From Streptomyces tanashiensis (GTDB lineage Bacteria > Actinomycetota > Actinomycetes > Streptomycetales > Streptomycetaceae): a DNA stretch of 64,000 bases. The DNA is taken from NCBI RefSeq assembly GCF_014648895.1, contig NZ_BMRZ01000008.1, positions 124,001 through 188,000 of the forward strand, in the 5' to 3' direction. This document shows, one piece after another, positions 16,038 to 24,086 of this stretch. The position numbers and the translations under genes were made by a program. The notes below the pieces were generated by a model that worked only from the letters and a program-made list of their open reading frames with translations, searched no databases and was not told the origin of the DNA. How positions within the stretch are numbered: position 1 is the first letter of the stretch; the number at the start of each line of letters is the position of its first letter.

Positions 16038-18950
16038 TTATTCGAGCAGCTCCGCGTACGAGCCCATGGCCAGGGCGATGTCCGCCTGGGCCCAGAACCG
16101 GTGGTACGTGAAGACGGGGGCGGCGCCGCCCGCCAGGTAGGCCTCGATCTTCGGCCAGGCCGGGTCGTTCTCGTAGAAGGAGCGGATCGAGGCGAAGGTC
16201 GACGAGGAGTTCACCGCATCGCCGTTCGGCATGGTGCCGGTCCAGCCGCTCGGCACGTACACGGGGTCGTCGAAGCGGTTGTAGTCGGCGCGGGTCTCCG
16301 GGACGGCGATGCCCAGCGGGTCCTGGTGGTGGTCCCACATGCCGTCGAGGAGTGCCTTCGCGACCCGCTCGGCCTCGGCGTGGCCGGACTTGGCCGCGTA
16401 GTAGGTGAGCGTCTTGGCGTAGGCGGCGGCGACGCCGACGTCGTCGGTGTAGTCGGCGACGGTGACGTGCAGTCCGGCGTTGGCTCCGGGGTTCGCCGCG
16501 TTCCAGGTGTCGGGCGCGCCGGACCACTGGAGGGTGGAGGGGATGCGGTAGGTGCCGTCCGGGTTGATCGTGGTCCTGGACAGGGCCCAGCTCACCCACT
16601 TGTCGAGGACGGTCTTCGCCTTCGTGTCGCCGGTCTGCTGGTAGTACTCGGCCACCCGCTCCATCGACCAGGCCTGGAAGCCGAACCACTGGTTCGACGC
16701 GGGGTCGTGGTAGACGGGCTTCTCGTCGTAGTACATGCCGTGGAAGGTGGGGGTGCCGGCCGGCGGGGTGGCGTAGCGGCCCTGCCAGCTGTTGGTGGCG
16801 CCGCCCGCGATGGCCCCCTCGTCCGACTGGAGCCACCGGTAGAACTCCAGTTGCCGGCCGAGGCTGGTCGCCCAGTCCGCCGCGCCCGTCGTCGACCTGG
16901 GCTTCAGCGGGGCGTAGGAGCTGAGGGCGTAGGCGGCGAGCGGATTCTGGTAGCCGCCGTGGGCGTGGCTGGAGCCGATGCGCCAGGACCAGCCGGCCGA
17001 GGTGTCGGTGGCGCCGCCCCAGGCGTAGTACCAGGACATCAGGTAGTGGGCGCTGTCCTTGCCCGTGCCGGCCGGGCAGGCGGTCGGTCCGACGCAGTCG
17101 CCGACCTTCTTGAAGTACTTGTCGAACATGGCGTAGCGCAGGTAGTCGCCCATCTTGGCGGCCTTGCCGACGGTCGCGGAGACCTGGCCGCCCTTGCCCT
17201 GCTGCTTGGCCCAGAGGTCGGCCCAGTAGGCGGCCTGGACGGCGCGGGCGTCGGCGTCGGGCGCGTTGGTGTACTTCCACTGCTTGGCGTAGGAGGCGTC
17301 CCCGGTGAAGAGGTCCAGGTAGCCGTTCTTCCCGCCGTAGGAGAAGGTGTCGCAGGTGGGGTGGGTGACGGTCTCCCAGACGGACTCCTGCGGGCCGCGC
17401 TGGAAGGTGTTGATGTACGAGGGGCCGGTCGCCGTCGGTCCGGCGGAGCACTTCCCGGGCTCGTTGCCGAAGCCGTACACGTTGTCGACGTCCTGGATCC
17501 AGTGCATGCCGTAGACGTCGTCGGTGCCGTAGGCGCTCTTGAGCTCGGCGGCGATCGGGTCGGAGCCGGAGGTGACGCCGGAGTCGAGCTTCGCCGGGTA
17601 CTGGGAGGGGAGGTCCCACTCGGGGGCGTACGTCGCCGGCTTGGCCGCGTTGTAGGAGGAGGAGGTGGGCTGGTCGGCGTGGGCGGGGATCATGAATTTC
17701 TCCATGGTGTCCCAGGCGCCGTTGAACTTGGTCCAGTCGCCGGTGATCTTGCCGTACATGGCCTGGAGCCAGATGAGGTAGCTGTACGCCTCGGAGGTCG
17801 TCTCGTGCCCGTGGTCGGGCGCCTCGACGATCAGGGTCTCCACGGAGTGGTACGGGATGCCCTCGGGCGAGAAGTAGCCGTTGGCCGGGTCGGTGATCTT
17901 CCCGTGGAGGGCGAGGAAGCGGGCGTCGTACGTGGAGTTCGCGGCCAGCTGGGCGACGGTGACCTCCGCCTTGGTGTGGCCGGGGGCGGTCGCCGTGAAG
18001 ACGGCCGATCCGGTGCCCGTGGACGCGGCGGCGACGGTCACCTTCTGGGCGGTGCTCCAGTTCGCCGGGGTGAAGGTGAGCGTGGCCGGGGTCGCGGTGA
18101 GGTTGGTGTTGCCGGAGGTACGGGCGATGCTCACGGTGACGTTGGCGGTGGGGGCGGTGGAGAGCCTCAGGTCGAAGGTGCCGGTGCTGCCCTGGCGTAC
18201 GCCGAGCCGGCTCGGGGAGGCGACGAGCGCGGGTCCGGCGGCGACGGTGATGCCGACGGGCGCCGACTCCGCGGAGGCGCCGAGGCTGTCGTAGGCCTTG
18301 GCGTACAGGGAGTGCGTGCCGGTGGTGAGACCGCTCGCGCTGTGGGTGTAGGGCGCGGTGGTGTCGGTGCCGAGGAGGGTGGTGTCGCTGTAGAACTCCA
18401 CCTTGCTCACGGTGGCGCTGTCGGCCGCGGCCGCGGTGGCGGCGAGCGGCACCGCGTCACCCTCGGTGTAGACCGCTCCGGGGGCCGGACTGGTCAGGAC
18501 CGCGACCGGGGGCTGATGGGCGCCGGCGCACGGGGTGCCGTTGACGGCGAAGCCGGTGGGGGCCGCGTTCGTCCCGCTGTAGGTGAACTGGGCACCGGTG
18601 GTGGTGGCGGCGCCCGCGGCGAGGGTGCCGTTCCAGGACGCGTTGGTCACCGTGACGTTCCTGCCGGACTGCGACCAGACGCCGCTCCAGCCGTTGGTGA
18701 GTCTCTGGTCGCCGGCGTAGGAGTACGTCAGCGTCCAGCCGTTCAGGGGCTCGGCGGCCCGGTTGGTGAGCGTGAGTTCGGCGGTGAAGCCCGAACCCCA
18801 GTCGTTGGTCCTGTAGTCGACGCTGCACTGGACGGCGGCGGCCTGGGCCGTGGTGGCGCCGACGGCCGTGAGGCCGAGGGGGAGGGAGAGCGCGGCGGCC
18901 AGGGCGGTCAGCTGCCGGCGTGGTCGCGTTCGCGGTCGGAGGCGTGACAT
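16038..18950 (-). CDS. Secreted GH48 exocellulase with N-terminal CBM2
   Basis: A 970-residue modular cellulase. Signal peptide residues 1-38 begin with arginine-rich SRLRPRTRPRRQ and end at AQA-AAVQ. CBM2 covers about 40-140, bounded by the usual cysteine pair, with W residues in NDWGSG, NGWSGVW and ASWNG for cellulose binding. An Ig-like module follows (148-235), then a second beta-sandwich (about 238-330). The GH48 catalytic domain fills 340-970, with the proton-donor glutamate in HGHETTSEAYSY and the family stretch HWIQDVDNVYGFGN. GH48 enzymes attack cellulose processively from the reducing end, complementing GH6. SD GAGGAG precedes ATG 18950. A perfect CebR box covers the probable transcription start. 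Confidence 0.97.
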   Translation of the reverse strand: MSRLRPRTRPRRQLTALAAALSLPLGLTAVGATTAQAAAVQCSVDYRTNDWGSGFTAELTLTNRAAEPLNGWTLTYSYAGDQRLTNGWSGVWSQSGRNVTVTNASWNGTLAAGAATTTGAQFTYSGTNAAPTGFAVNGTPCAGAHQPPVAVLTSPAPGAVYTEGDAVPLAATAAAADSATVSKVEFYSDTTLLGTDTTAPYTHSASGLTTGTHSLYAKAYDSLGASAESAPVGITVAAGPALVASPSRLGVRQGSTGTFDLRLSTAPTANVTVSIARTSGNTNLTATPATLTFTPANWSTAQKVTVAAASTGTGSAVFTATAPGHTKAEVTVAQLAANSTYDARFLALHGKITDPANGYFSPEGIPYHSVETLIVEAPDHGHETTSEAYSYLIWLQAMYGKITGDWTKFNGAWDTMEKFMIPAHADQPTSSSYNAAKPATYAPEWDLPSQYPAKLDSGVTSGSDPIAAELKSAYGTDDVYGMHWIQDVDNVYGFGNEPGKCSAGPTATGPSYINTFQRGPQESVWETVTHPTCDTFSYGGKNGYLDLFTGDASYAKQWKYTNAPDADARAVQAAYWADLWAKQQGKGGQVSATVGKAAKMGDYLRYAMFDKYFKKVGDCVGPTACPAGTGKDSAHYLMSWYYAWGGATDTSAGWSWRIGSSHAHGGYQNPLAAYALSSYAPLKPRSTTGAADWATSLGRQLEFYRWLQSDEGAIAGGATNSWQGRYATPPAGTPTFHGMYYDEKPVYHDPASNQWFGFQAWSMERVAEYYQQTGDTKAKTVLDKWVSWALSRTTINPDGTYRIPSTLQWSGAPDTWNAANPGANAGLHVTVADYTDDVGVAAAYAKTLTYYAAKSGHAEAERVAKALLDGMWDHHQDPLGIAVPETRADYNRFDDPVYVPSGWTGTMPNGDAVNSSSTFASIRSFYENDPAWPKIEAYLAGGAAPVFTYHRFWAQADIALAMGSYAELLE

Positions 18951-19027
18951 GTGGGTGGTTCTCCTCGCGGCTCGGGAGGTCGGGGATGCGAAGAGCTGGA
19001 AGGTGCGACAGTCAAGCTCTGAACCAG

Positions 19028-19041
19028 TGGGAGCGCTCCCA
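19028..19041. promoter_or_regulatory. Perfect CebR box at the GH48 promoter
   Basis: TGGGAGCGCTCCCA is the 14-bp palindrome bound by the cellobiose-responsive repressor CebR. On the reverse strand it starts at the last base of a CACAGT -10 element (19041-19046), which is 17 nt from TTGACG (19064-19069). The operator thus sits over the transcription start of the GH48 gene. Confidence 0.9.
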
Positions 19042-19069
19042 CTGTGCAGTTGGGGCCCAACGCCGTCAA
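19041..19069 (-). promoter_or_regulatory. Probable sigma-70-type promoter of the GH48 gene
   Basis: Reverse-strand TTGACG (19064-19069), a 17-nt spacer and CACAGT (19041-19046) give a normal housekeeping-type promoter. The CebR operator directly follows, which fits repression by steric block. Confidence 0.55.
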
Positions 19070-19162
19070 GGTGTGTGAGGAAGTCGAAGCCAAAAGCCGG
19101 GGAATTTACCCAACTCCTCTTTTCCTTGGCGGTAGTTGCCGCTACGGTCTGCCCCGACCCAG

Positions 19163-19176
19163 TGGGAGCGATTCCA
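19163..19176. promoter_or_regulatory. Imperfect CebR box upstream of the GH5 gene
   Basis: TGGGAGCGATTCCA matches the CebR consensus at 12 of 14 positions, the two changes being in the right arm. It lies 50 nt before the GH5 start and 15 nt after a TACGGT -10-like element (19143-19148). It is expected to be a weaker CebR site controlling the GH5-GH6 pair. Confidence 0.75.
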
Positions 19177-19225
19177 TCCAGTCGGCACACCGTCAGGAGT
19201 GTGCCCTCGCTGTGAGGACTCGCTC

Positions 19226-20791
19226 ATGCGACATCCCCCACGTCTGTCCGCGCTGCTCGCAGGAGCGGCGCTCACGATGGCGAGCACCGCTCTCGCCGTC
19301 ATGGGTACGGCCGCCGGAGCCTCGGCCGCACCCGCCTGCACGGTGGAGTACTCCGTCGTCGGCCAGTGGGCCGGCGGCTATCAGGGCGCCGTCACCGTCA
19401 CCAACAACGGTGCCGCGCTGAGCGGTTGGAGCCTCGGCTTCGACTTCCCGGCCGGTCAGGTGGTCGGTCAGGGCTGGGGCGGGAAGTGGTCCCAGTCCGG
19501 AGCCTCCGTCACGGTCGTCAACGAGAGCTGGAACGGCGCGCTCGGCACGGGCGCGAAGGTCTCGGGCGGCTTCATCGCCTCCTGGACGGGTGCCAACACG
19601 GCGCCCACCGCGTTCACGCTCAACGGCACGCCGTGCGGCACGGACACCCCGACGCCGACACCCACCCCGACCTCCACGACGCCGACCCCGACGCCCACGC
19701 CCACGCCCACCACCCCGACGACCCCACCCACCACTCCCCCCACCACACCTCCGACCACGCCCCCGACCCCCGTGACCGGTGCGCCCGAACTCGGCGTCTC
19801 CGGCAACAGGTTCACCGACCAGAACGGCGCCACCCGACGCCTCCTCGGCGTCAACCGCTCCGGCGGCGAGTTCATGTGCGTCCAGGGCTACGGCTTCTTC
19901 GACGGTCCCGTCGACGACGCCTCCGTCAAGGCGATCGCCGACTGGAAGGCCAACACCGTCCGCATCCCCCTCAACGAGGAGTGCTGGCTCGGACTCGACA
20001 ACATCGAGCCCGAGTACCGGGGCGCCCCCTACGTCGCCGCCGTCAAGGACCTGGTGGCCAAGGTGCTCGCCCACGGCATGACCCCCGTGGTCGAACTGCA
20101 CTGGACCCACGGCCAGTACACCGGGAACTCGTCGGGCTGCTCCGACGTGCACGCCTCCTGCCAGAAGCCGATGCCCGGCGCCCAGTACACCCCGGCGTTC
20201 TGGACCTCGGTCGCGAACACCTTCAAGAACGACAGGCGGGTCGTCTTCGACCTGTTCAACGAGCCCTACCCGGACCGGGCCACCTCCACCGCGGCACAGG
20301 CCTGGTCCTGCTGGCGCGACGGAGGCACCTGCCCCGGCATCGGCTACGAGGTCGCCGGCATGCAGGACCTGGTCGACGCCGTCCGCGCCACGGGAGCGAG
20401 AAACCTCGTCCTCGTACCGGGCCTCGCGTACTCCAACGACCTGAGCCAGTGGCTCGCGCACCGCCGCACGGACCCGGCGGGCAATCTGGCCGCCGCCTGG
20501 CACGTCTACAACTTCAACACCTGCTCCGACGAGACGTGCTGGAGCGACACCCTCGCCCCGGTGGCCGCCCAGGTCCCCCTTCTCGCGGGCGAGATCGGCG
20601 AGAACACCTGCGGACACGCGTTCATCGACCGCGTCATGAAGTGGTTCGACGACCGCGGCCTCTCGTACCTGGGCTGGACCTGGAACACCTGGAACTGCAA
20701 CTCCGGTCCCGCGCTGATCACTTCGTACGACGGCACGCCCACCGCGTTCGGCATCGGGCTGCGCGACCACCTGCGCGCCCTCACCCCCTGA
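19226..20791 (+). CDS. Secreted GH5 endoglucanase with N-terminal CBM2
   Basis: A 521-residue secreted cellulase. Signal peptide residues 1-35 (ending ASA-AP), CBM2 about 36-135 (CTVEYSVVGQWAGGYQGAV to TPC), a Thr-Pro linker about 138-185 built of PT and TPP repeats, then a GH5 barrel. The acid/base glutamate is in VFDLFNEPYP (about residue 345) and the nucleophile in LLAGEIGENTCG (about 455), with HWTHG and HVYNFNTC as further landmarks. It cuts cellulose chains internally, making ends for the GH48 and GH6 enzymes. ATG 19226 starts a good leader. A degenerate CebR box precedes it, and GH6 follows 71 nt later, probably in the same transcript. Confidence 0.96.
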   Translation: MRHPPRLSALLAGAALTMASTALAVMGTAAGASAAPACTVEYSVVGQWAGGYQGAVTVTNNGAALSGWSLGFDFPAGQVVGQGWGGKWSQSGASVTVVNESWNGALGTGAKVSGGFIASWTGANTAPTAFTLNGTPCGTDTPTPTPTPTSTTPTPTPTPTPTTPTTPPTTPPTTPPTTPPTPVTGAPELGVSGNRFTDQNGATRRLLGVNRSGGEFMCVQGYGFFDGPVDDASVKAIADWKANTVRIPLNEECWLGLDNIEPEYRGAPYVAAVKDLVAKVLAHGMTPVVELHWTHGQYTGNSSGCSDVHASCQKPMPGAQYTPAFWTSVANTFKNDRRVVFDLFNEPYPDRATSTAAQAWSCWRDGGTCPGIGYEVAGMQDLVDAVRATGARNLVLVPGLAYSNDLSQWLAHRRTDPAGNLAAAWHVYNFNTCSDETCWSDTLAPVAAQVPLLAGEIGENTCGHAFIDRVMKWFDDRGLSYLGWTWNTWNCNSGPALITSYDGTPTAFGIGLRDHLRALTP

Positions 20792-20792
20792 A

Positions 20793-20845
20793 CCGCACCT
20801 CCTGACCGCACCTCCCGCACCATACCTCCCGCACCACACCTCTGA
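20793..20845 (+). repeat. Short tandem repeat between GH5 and GH6
   Basis: Four imperfect copies of CCGCACCTCC-like units (CCGCACCTCCTGA, CCGCACCTCC, CGCACCATACCTCC, CGCACCACACCTC) fill the 71-nt gap just before the GAAAGGA ribosome site of the GH6 gene. No CebR box is present here, which supports co-transcription with GH5. Confidence 0.5.
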
Positions 20846-20862
20846 AAGGAATCCCCACCCGC

Positions 20863-22629
20863 ATGAGCCGCACCCGTCGCACCAGCCGCACCGCCCTCCT
20901 GGCGGCACTCGGCCTCATCACGGCCACCGGCGCCACCGCCACCGTCTTCGGCACCGCCGCCGCCGGCGCCGCCACCCCCGGCTGCAAGGTCGACTACCAG
21001 ATCACCAACCAGTGGAACACCGGCTTCGGCGCCAACGTGACCGTCACCAACACCGGTGACCCGGTGGCCGCCTGGACCCTGGAGTGGTCCTACGCCGGCA
21101 ACCAGCAGGTCACCCAGGGCTGGAACGCCACCCTCACCCAGTCCGGCGCAGCCGTGACCGCCAAGAACGTCTCCTACAACGGGACCCTGGCCACCGGAGG
21201 TTCCACCTCCTTCGGCTTCAACGGCTCCTACAGCGGCACCAACGCCGTACCGGCGACCTTCAAGCTCAACGGAGTCGTCTGCAACGGCGCCACCGAGCCG
21301 ACGACACCCCCGACCACGCCGCCCACCACTCCCCCGACCACCCCGCCGACCACGCCGCCCACCACCCCGCCGGCCGGCACCAAGGCCGACAACCCGTACG
21401 CCGGCGCCAAGGTGTACGTGAACCCCGAGTGGTCCGCGAAGGCCGCGGCCGAGCCCGGAGGCACCAAGGTCTCCCAGCAGCCCACCGGCGTCTGGCTGGA
21501 CCGGATCGCCGCGATCAACGGTTCGAGCACCTCCATGGGCCTGCGCGCCCACCTCGACGAAGCCCTGAAGCAGAAGGGTTCCGGCGAGCTCGTGGTCCAG
21601 CTCGTCATCTACAACCTGCCCGGCCGCGACTGCGCCGCCCTCGCCTCCAACGGCGAGCTCGGCCCGACGGAGATCGGCCGCTACAGGACCGAGTACATCG
21701 ACCCGATCGCCGCGATCCTCGCCGACTCCAAGTACGCGGGGCTGCGGATCGTCACCACGGTCGAGATCGACTCCCTGCCCAACCTGGTCACCAACGTCTC
21801 CGGACGCCCCACCGCCACCGCCAACTGCGACGTCATGAAGGCGAACGGCAACTACATCACCGGCGTCGGCTACGCGCTCAAGAAGCTCGGCGCGATCGGC
21901 AACGTCTACAACTACATCGACGCCGGCCACCACGGCTGGCTGGGCTGGGACGACAACTTCGGCCCCTCCGCCGAACTCTTCAAGCAGGCCGCCACGGCCG
22001 AGGGCTCGACCCTCTCCAACGTGCACGGCTTCATCGTCAACACCGCCAACTACAGCGCCCTGAAGGAGGACCACTTCACAATCGGCGACAGCGTGAACGG
22101 CGTCTCCGTGCGCCAGTCCAAGTGGGTGGACTGGAACCGCTACACCGACGAACTGTCGTACGCCCAGGCCATGCGCACCAAGCTCGTGTCGCTCGGCTTC
22201 GACGCCGGCCTCGGCATGCTGATCGACACCTCCCGCAACGGCTGGGGCGGCACCGCCCGGCCCACCGGTCCGGGCGCCACGACCAGCGTCGACACGTACG
22301 TCAACGGCGGCCGCTACGACCGGCGCCTCAACCCCGGCAACTGGTGCAACCAGTCCGGTGCGGGCCTCGGCGAGCGCCCCCAGGCGGCCCCGGCCGCGGG
22401 CATCGACGCGTACGTCTGGATGAAGCCCCCGGGCGAGTCCGACGGCGCCTCGAAGGAGATCCCGAACGACGAGGGCAAGGGCTTCGACCGGATGTGCGAC
22501 CCGACGTACACCGGCAACGTCCGTAACGGGAACAGCATGTCGGGCGCGCTGCCGGACGCCCCGCTCGCGGGCAAGTGGTTCTCGGCCCAGTTCCAGGAGC
22601 TCCTGAAGAACGCACACCCGGCGCTGTAG
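20863..22629 (+). CDS. Secreted GH6 cellobiohydrolase with N-terminal CBM2
   Basis: A 588-residue secreted cellulase. Signal peptide about residues 1-35 (ends AGA-ATPG), CBM2 about 38-140 (GCKVDYQITNQWNTGFGANV to VVC), a TTPP-repeat linker (142-172), and a GH6 catalytic domain from 175 to the end. Family landmarks are VVQLVIYNLPGRDCAALASN (around 247), TTVEIDSLPNLV and YIDAGHHGWLGW, plus IDTSRNGWGG and the C-terminal DAYVWMKPPGESDG with the nearby loop. Loop length looks like the exo-acting, tunnel-forming type that releases cellobiose from the non-reducing end. GAAAGGA lies before ATG 20863. A 38-nt perfect hairpin ends the transcript. Confidence 0.96.
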   Translation: MSRTRRTSRTALLAALGLITATGATATVFGTAAAGAATPGCKVDYQITNQWNTGFGANVTVTNTGDPVAAWTLEWSYAGNQQVTQGWNATLTQSGAAVTAKNVSYNGTLATGGSTSFGFNGSYSGTNAVPATFKLNGVVCNGATEPTTPPTTPPTTPPTTPPTTPPTTPPAGTKADNPYAGAKVYVNPEWSAKAAAEPGGTKVSQQPTGVWLDRIAAINGSSTSMGLRAHLDEALKQKGSGELVVQLVIYNLPGRDCAALASNGELGPTEIGRYRTEYIDPIAAILADSKYAGLRIVTTVEIDSLPNLVTNVSGRPTATANCDVMKANGNYITGVGYALKKLGAIGNVYNYIDAGHHGWLGWDDNFGPSAELFKQAATAEGSTLSNVHGFIVNTANYSALKEDHFTIGDSVNGVSVRQSKWVDWNRYTDELSYAQAMRTKLVSLGFDAGLGMLIDTSRNGWGGTARPTGPGATTSVDTYVNGGRYDRRLNPGNWCNQSGAGLGERPQAAPAAGIDAYVWMKPPGESDGASKEIPNDEGKGFDRMCDPTYTGNVRNGNSMSGALPDAPLAGKWFSAQFQELLKNAHPAL

Positions 22630-22642
22630 CTCCCGCCGCACC

Positions 22643-22680
22643 GGGCGGCCCCGGGGGATCCGGATCCCCCGGGGCCGCCC
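22643..22680. terminator. Perfect 38-nt palindrome, bidirectional terminator
   Basis: The sequence from 22643 to 22680 is a perfect 19+19 inverted repeat (GGGCGGCCCC...GGGGCCGCCC). It lies between the convergent GH6 and cebR genes and can terminate both. Confidence 0.85.
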
Positions 22681-22703
22681 GTACGCGTGCCCCGGAGAGC
22701 CCG

Positions 22704-23726
22704 TCAGGAGGAGGCGCGGACCACGAGCTCCGTCGGCAGCACGTGCCGGCGCGGCTCCTCGGGCGCCCGCGCGATGTCCTGGAGGAGCATCCGCGCCATC
22801 GAGCGGCCCATCTCCTCGATGGGCTGCCGCACGCTCGTCAGCGGGGGGTCCATCAGCCGCGCCACCGGCGAGTCGTCGACGCCGACGAGGGCCACGTCCT
22901 CGGGCACCCGGCGGCCGGCCTCCCGCAGCACCCCGCGCGCGCCCGCCGCCATCACGTCGGAGGCGGCGAACACGGCGTCCAGGTCCGGCCTGCGGTCGAG
23001 CAGCAGCCGCATGGCCCGCCTGCCGCCCTCCTCGGTGAAGTCGCCGGCCTCCACCAGGGCCTCGTCGGGCGGGAGGCCGGCCTCGGCGAGACCGGCCCGG
23101 TAGCCGCCGAGGCGGGCCCGCGCCACGTACATGTCGAGGGGCCCGGTGACGGTCGCGACACGGCTCCGGCCGCGCCCCGCCAGGTGGGCGACGGCCGCCC
23201 GGCCGGCGCCGATGTTGTCGGAGTCCACGTACGGCACGGGTTCGGCCTCGGTGCGGCGGCCGTTCATCACGACCGGGAGGCCGAGGTCCCTGACGCGGTC
23301 GGGCAGCGGGTCGTCGCCGTGGACCGAGGCGAGCAGCACCCCGTCGACGCGCTGGGCCGCGAGGTACTGCTCGAAGCGCCGGCGCTCCCGCTCGCTGCGG
23401 ACCAGGGTGAGCAGGAGCTGCTTGTCGGCCTCGGCGAGTTCGGCGCCGACACCGCGCATGAGGTCGAGGAAGTAGGGCTCCGCGAAGAGCCGGGCCTCGG
23501 CCTCGGGGATGACGAGCGCGATCGCGTCGGTCCTGCTGCCCGCCAGGGCACGGGCGGCCTGGTTGGGTACGTAGCCGAGTTCGGCGACGGCTCTGTCGAC
23601 GGCCGTCCTGGTCCGCTCGCTCACCCGGGGGGAACCGTTGATCACCCGGGAGACCGTGCCCCGGCCGACCCCGGCCCTGGCCGCGACCTGCTCCAGGGTG
23701 GGTCTGCCGCTCTGCCGTCCGCTCAC
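22704..23726 (-). CDS. cebR: LacI-family cellobiose-responsive repressor CebR
   Basis: A 340-residue LacI/GalR repressor. The N-terminal helix-turn-helix is PTLEQVAARAGVGRGTVSRV with the hinge SERTRTAVDRAVAELGYVPN, almost identical to known Streptomyces CebR proteins. The periplasmic-binding-protein-like core follows (GVLLASVHGDDPLPD, VDSDNIGAGRAAV, VGVDDSPVARLMDPPLTSVRQP). CebR blocks cellulase and cellobiose-uptake genes at TGGGAGCGCTCCCA until cello-oligosaccharides release it. The start is set at GTG 23726 (VSGRQSGRPTLEQV); the longer frame from 23783 would begin inside the operator. The upstream box implies autoregulation. It is convergent with GH6 and divergent from cebE. Confidence 0.96.
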   Translation of the reverse strand: MSGRQSGRPTLEQVAARAGVGRGTVSRVINGSPRVSERTRTAVDRAVAELGYVPNQAARALAGSRTDAIALVIPEAEARLFAEPYFLDLMRGVGAELAEADKQLLLTLVRSERERRRFEQYLAAQRVDGVLLASVHGDDPLPDRVRDLGLPVVMNGRRTEAEPVPYVDSDNIGAGRAAVAHLAGRGRSRVATVTGPLDMYVARARLGGYRAGLAEAGLPPDEALVEAGDFTEEGGRRAMRLLLDRRPDLDAVFAASDVMAAGARGVLREAGRRVPEDVALVGVDDSPVARLMDPPLTSVRQPIEEMGRSMARMLLQDIARAPEEPRRHVLPTELVVRASS

Positions 23727-23782
23727 GACTCCCGAACTCCCCTCGTAGGACAACGCGCTGCTCACCGACGCCCACCAAGGCA

Positions 23783-23796
23783 TGGGAGCGCTCCCA
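23783..23796. promoter_or_regulatory. Perfect CebR box upstream of cebR
   Basis: TGGGAGCGCTCCCA is 57 nt upstream of the cebR GTG start. On the reverse strand a TAGTGT -10-like element (23796-23801) directly abuts it, so CebR probably represses its own gene. Confidence 0.88.
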
Positions 23797-23916
23797 CACT
23801 AGTCCACCGCCGCCTCGCCGCGCCACGCGCCCGCGTTCAGGAGATGACGGCCCGATGGCCGCGGGATGCCGCGAAACCCCCGGAAAACCTTCCGGTAACG
23901 AATCCGCGTTCATGTC

Positions 23917-23922
23917 TTGACA
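23917..23922 (+). promoter_or_regulatory. -35 element of the cebE promoter
   Basis: A consensus TTGACA lies 38 nt before the cebE operator. A CAACCT at 23941-23946 (18-nt spacing) is the best -10 candidate. The CebR box at 23960 then falls just downstream of the transcription start. Confidence 0.5.
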
Positions 23923-23959
23923 CTCGCACCCGCCAGGCAGCAACCTTCCGGCAACGACG

Positions 23960-23973
23960 TGGGAGCGCTCCCA
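23960..23973. promoter_or_regulatory. Perfect CebR box upstream of cebEFG-bglC
   Basis: TGGGAGCGCTCCCA lies 114 nt before the cebE start codon, downstream of a TTGACA -35. It is the operator expected for cellobiose-inducible expression of the importer operon. Confidence 0.92.
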
Positions 23974-24086
23974 TACGGGGCGCGACACAGCCTTGCCCCA
24001 CAGACCCGGCAGGCGCCGCCGAGCCGCGATCAGCCGGCCGGGCCTCTTGGCGCACAGAGAGCACCACCTTGGACGAGGAGAGTGGA

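Noticed and set aside
19640..19780. CRISPR-like or minisatellite appearance in the GH5 linker
   Set aside because: The ACCCCG/CCACCC repeats encode the Thr-Pro linker of the enzyme; there are no regular spacers.
23727..23783. A longer cebR beginning at ATG 23783
   Set aside because: The ATG would lie in the CebR operator and the added 19 residues have no counterpart in CebR proteins; GTG 23726 has a ribosome site.
20506..23988. An open frame of 1160 residues on the reverse strand opposite the cellulase genes
   Set aside because: It is a GC-bias shadow. It lies antisense to GH6 and GH5 and crosses cebR in another frame, has low-complexity Gly/Arg/Val composition, and no domain is recognisable.
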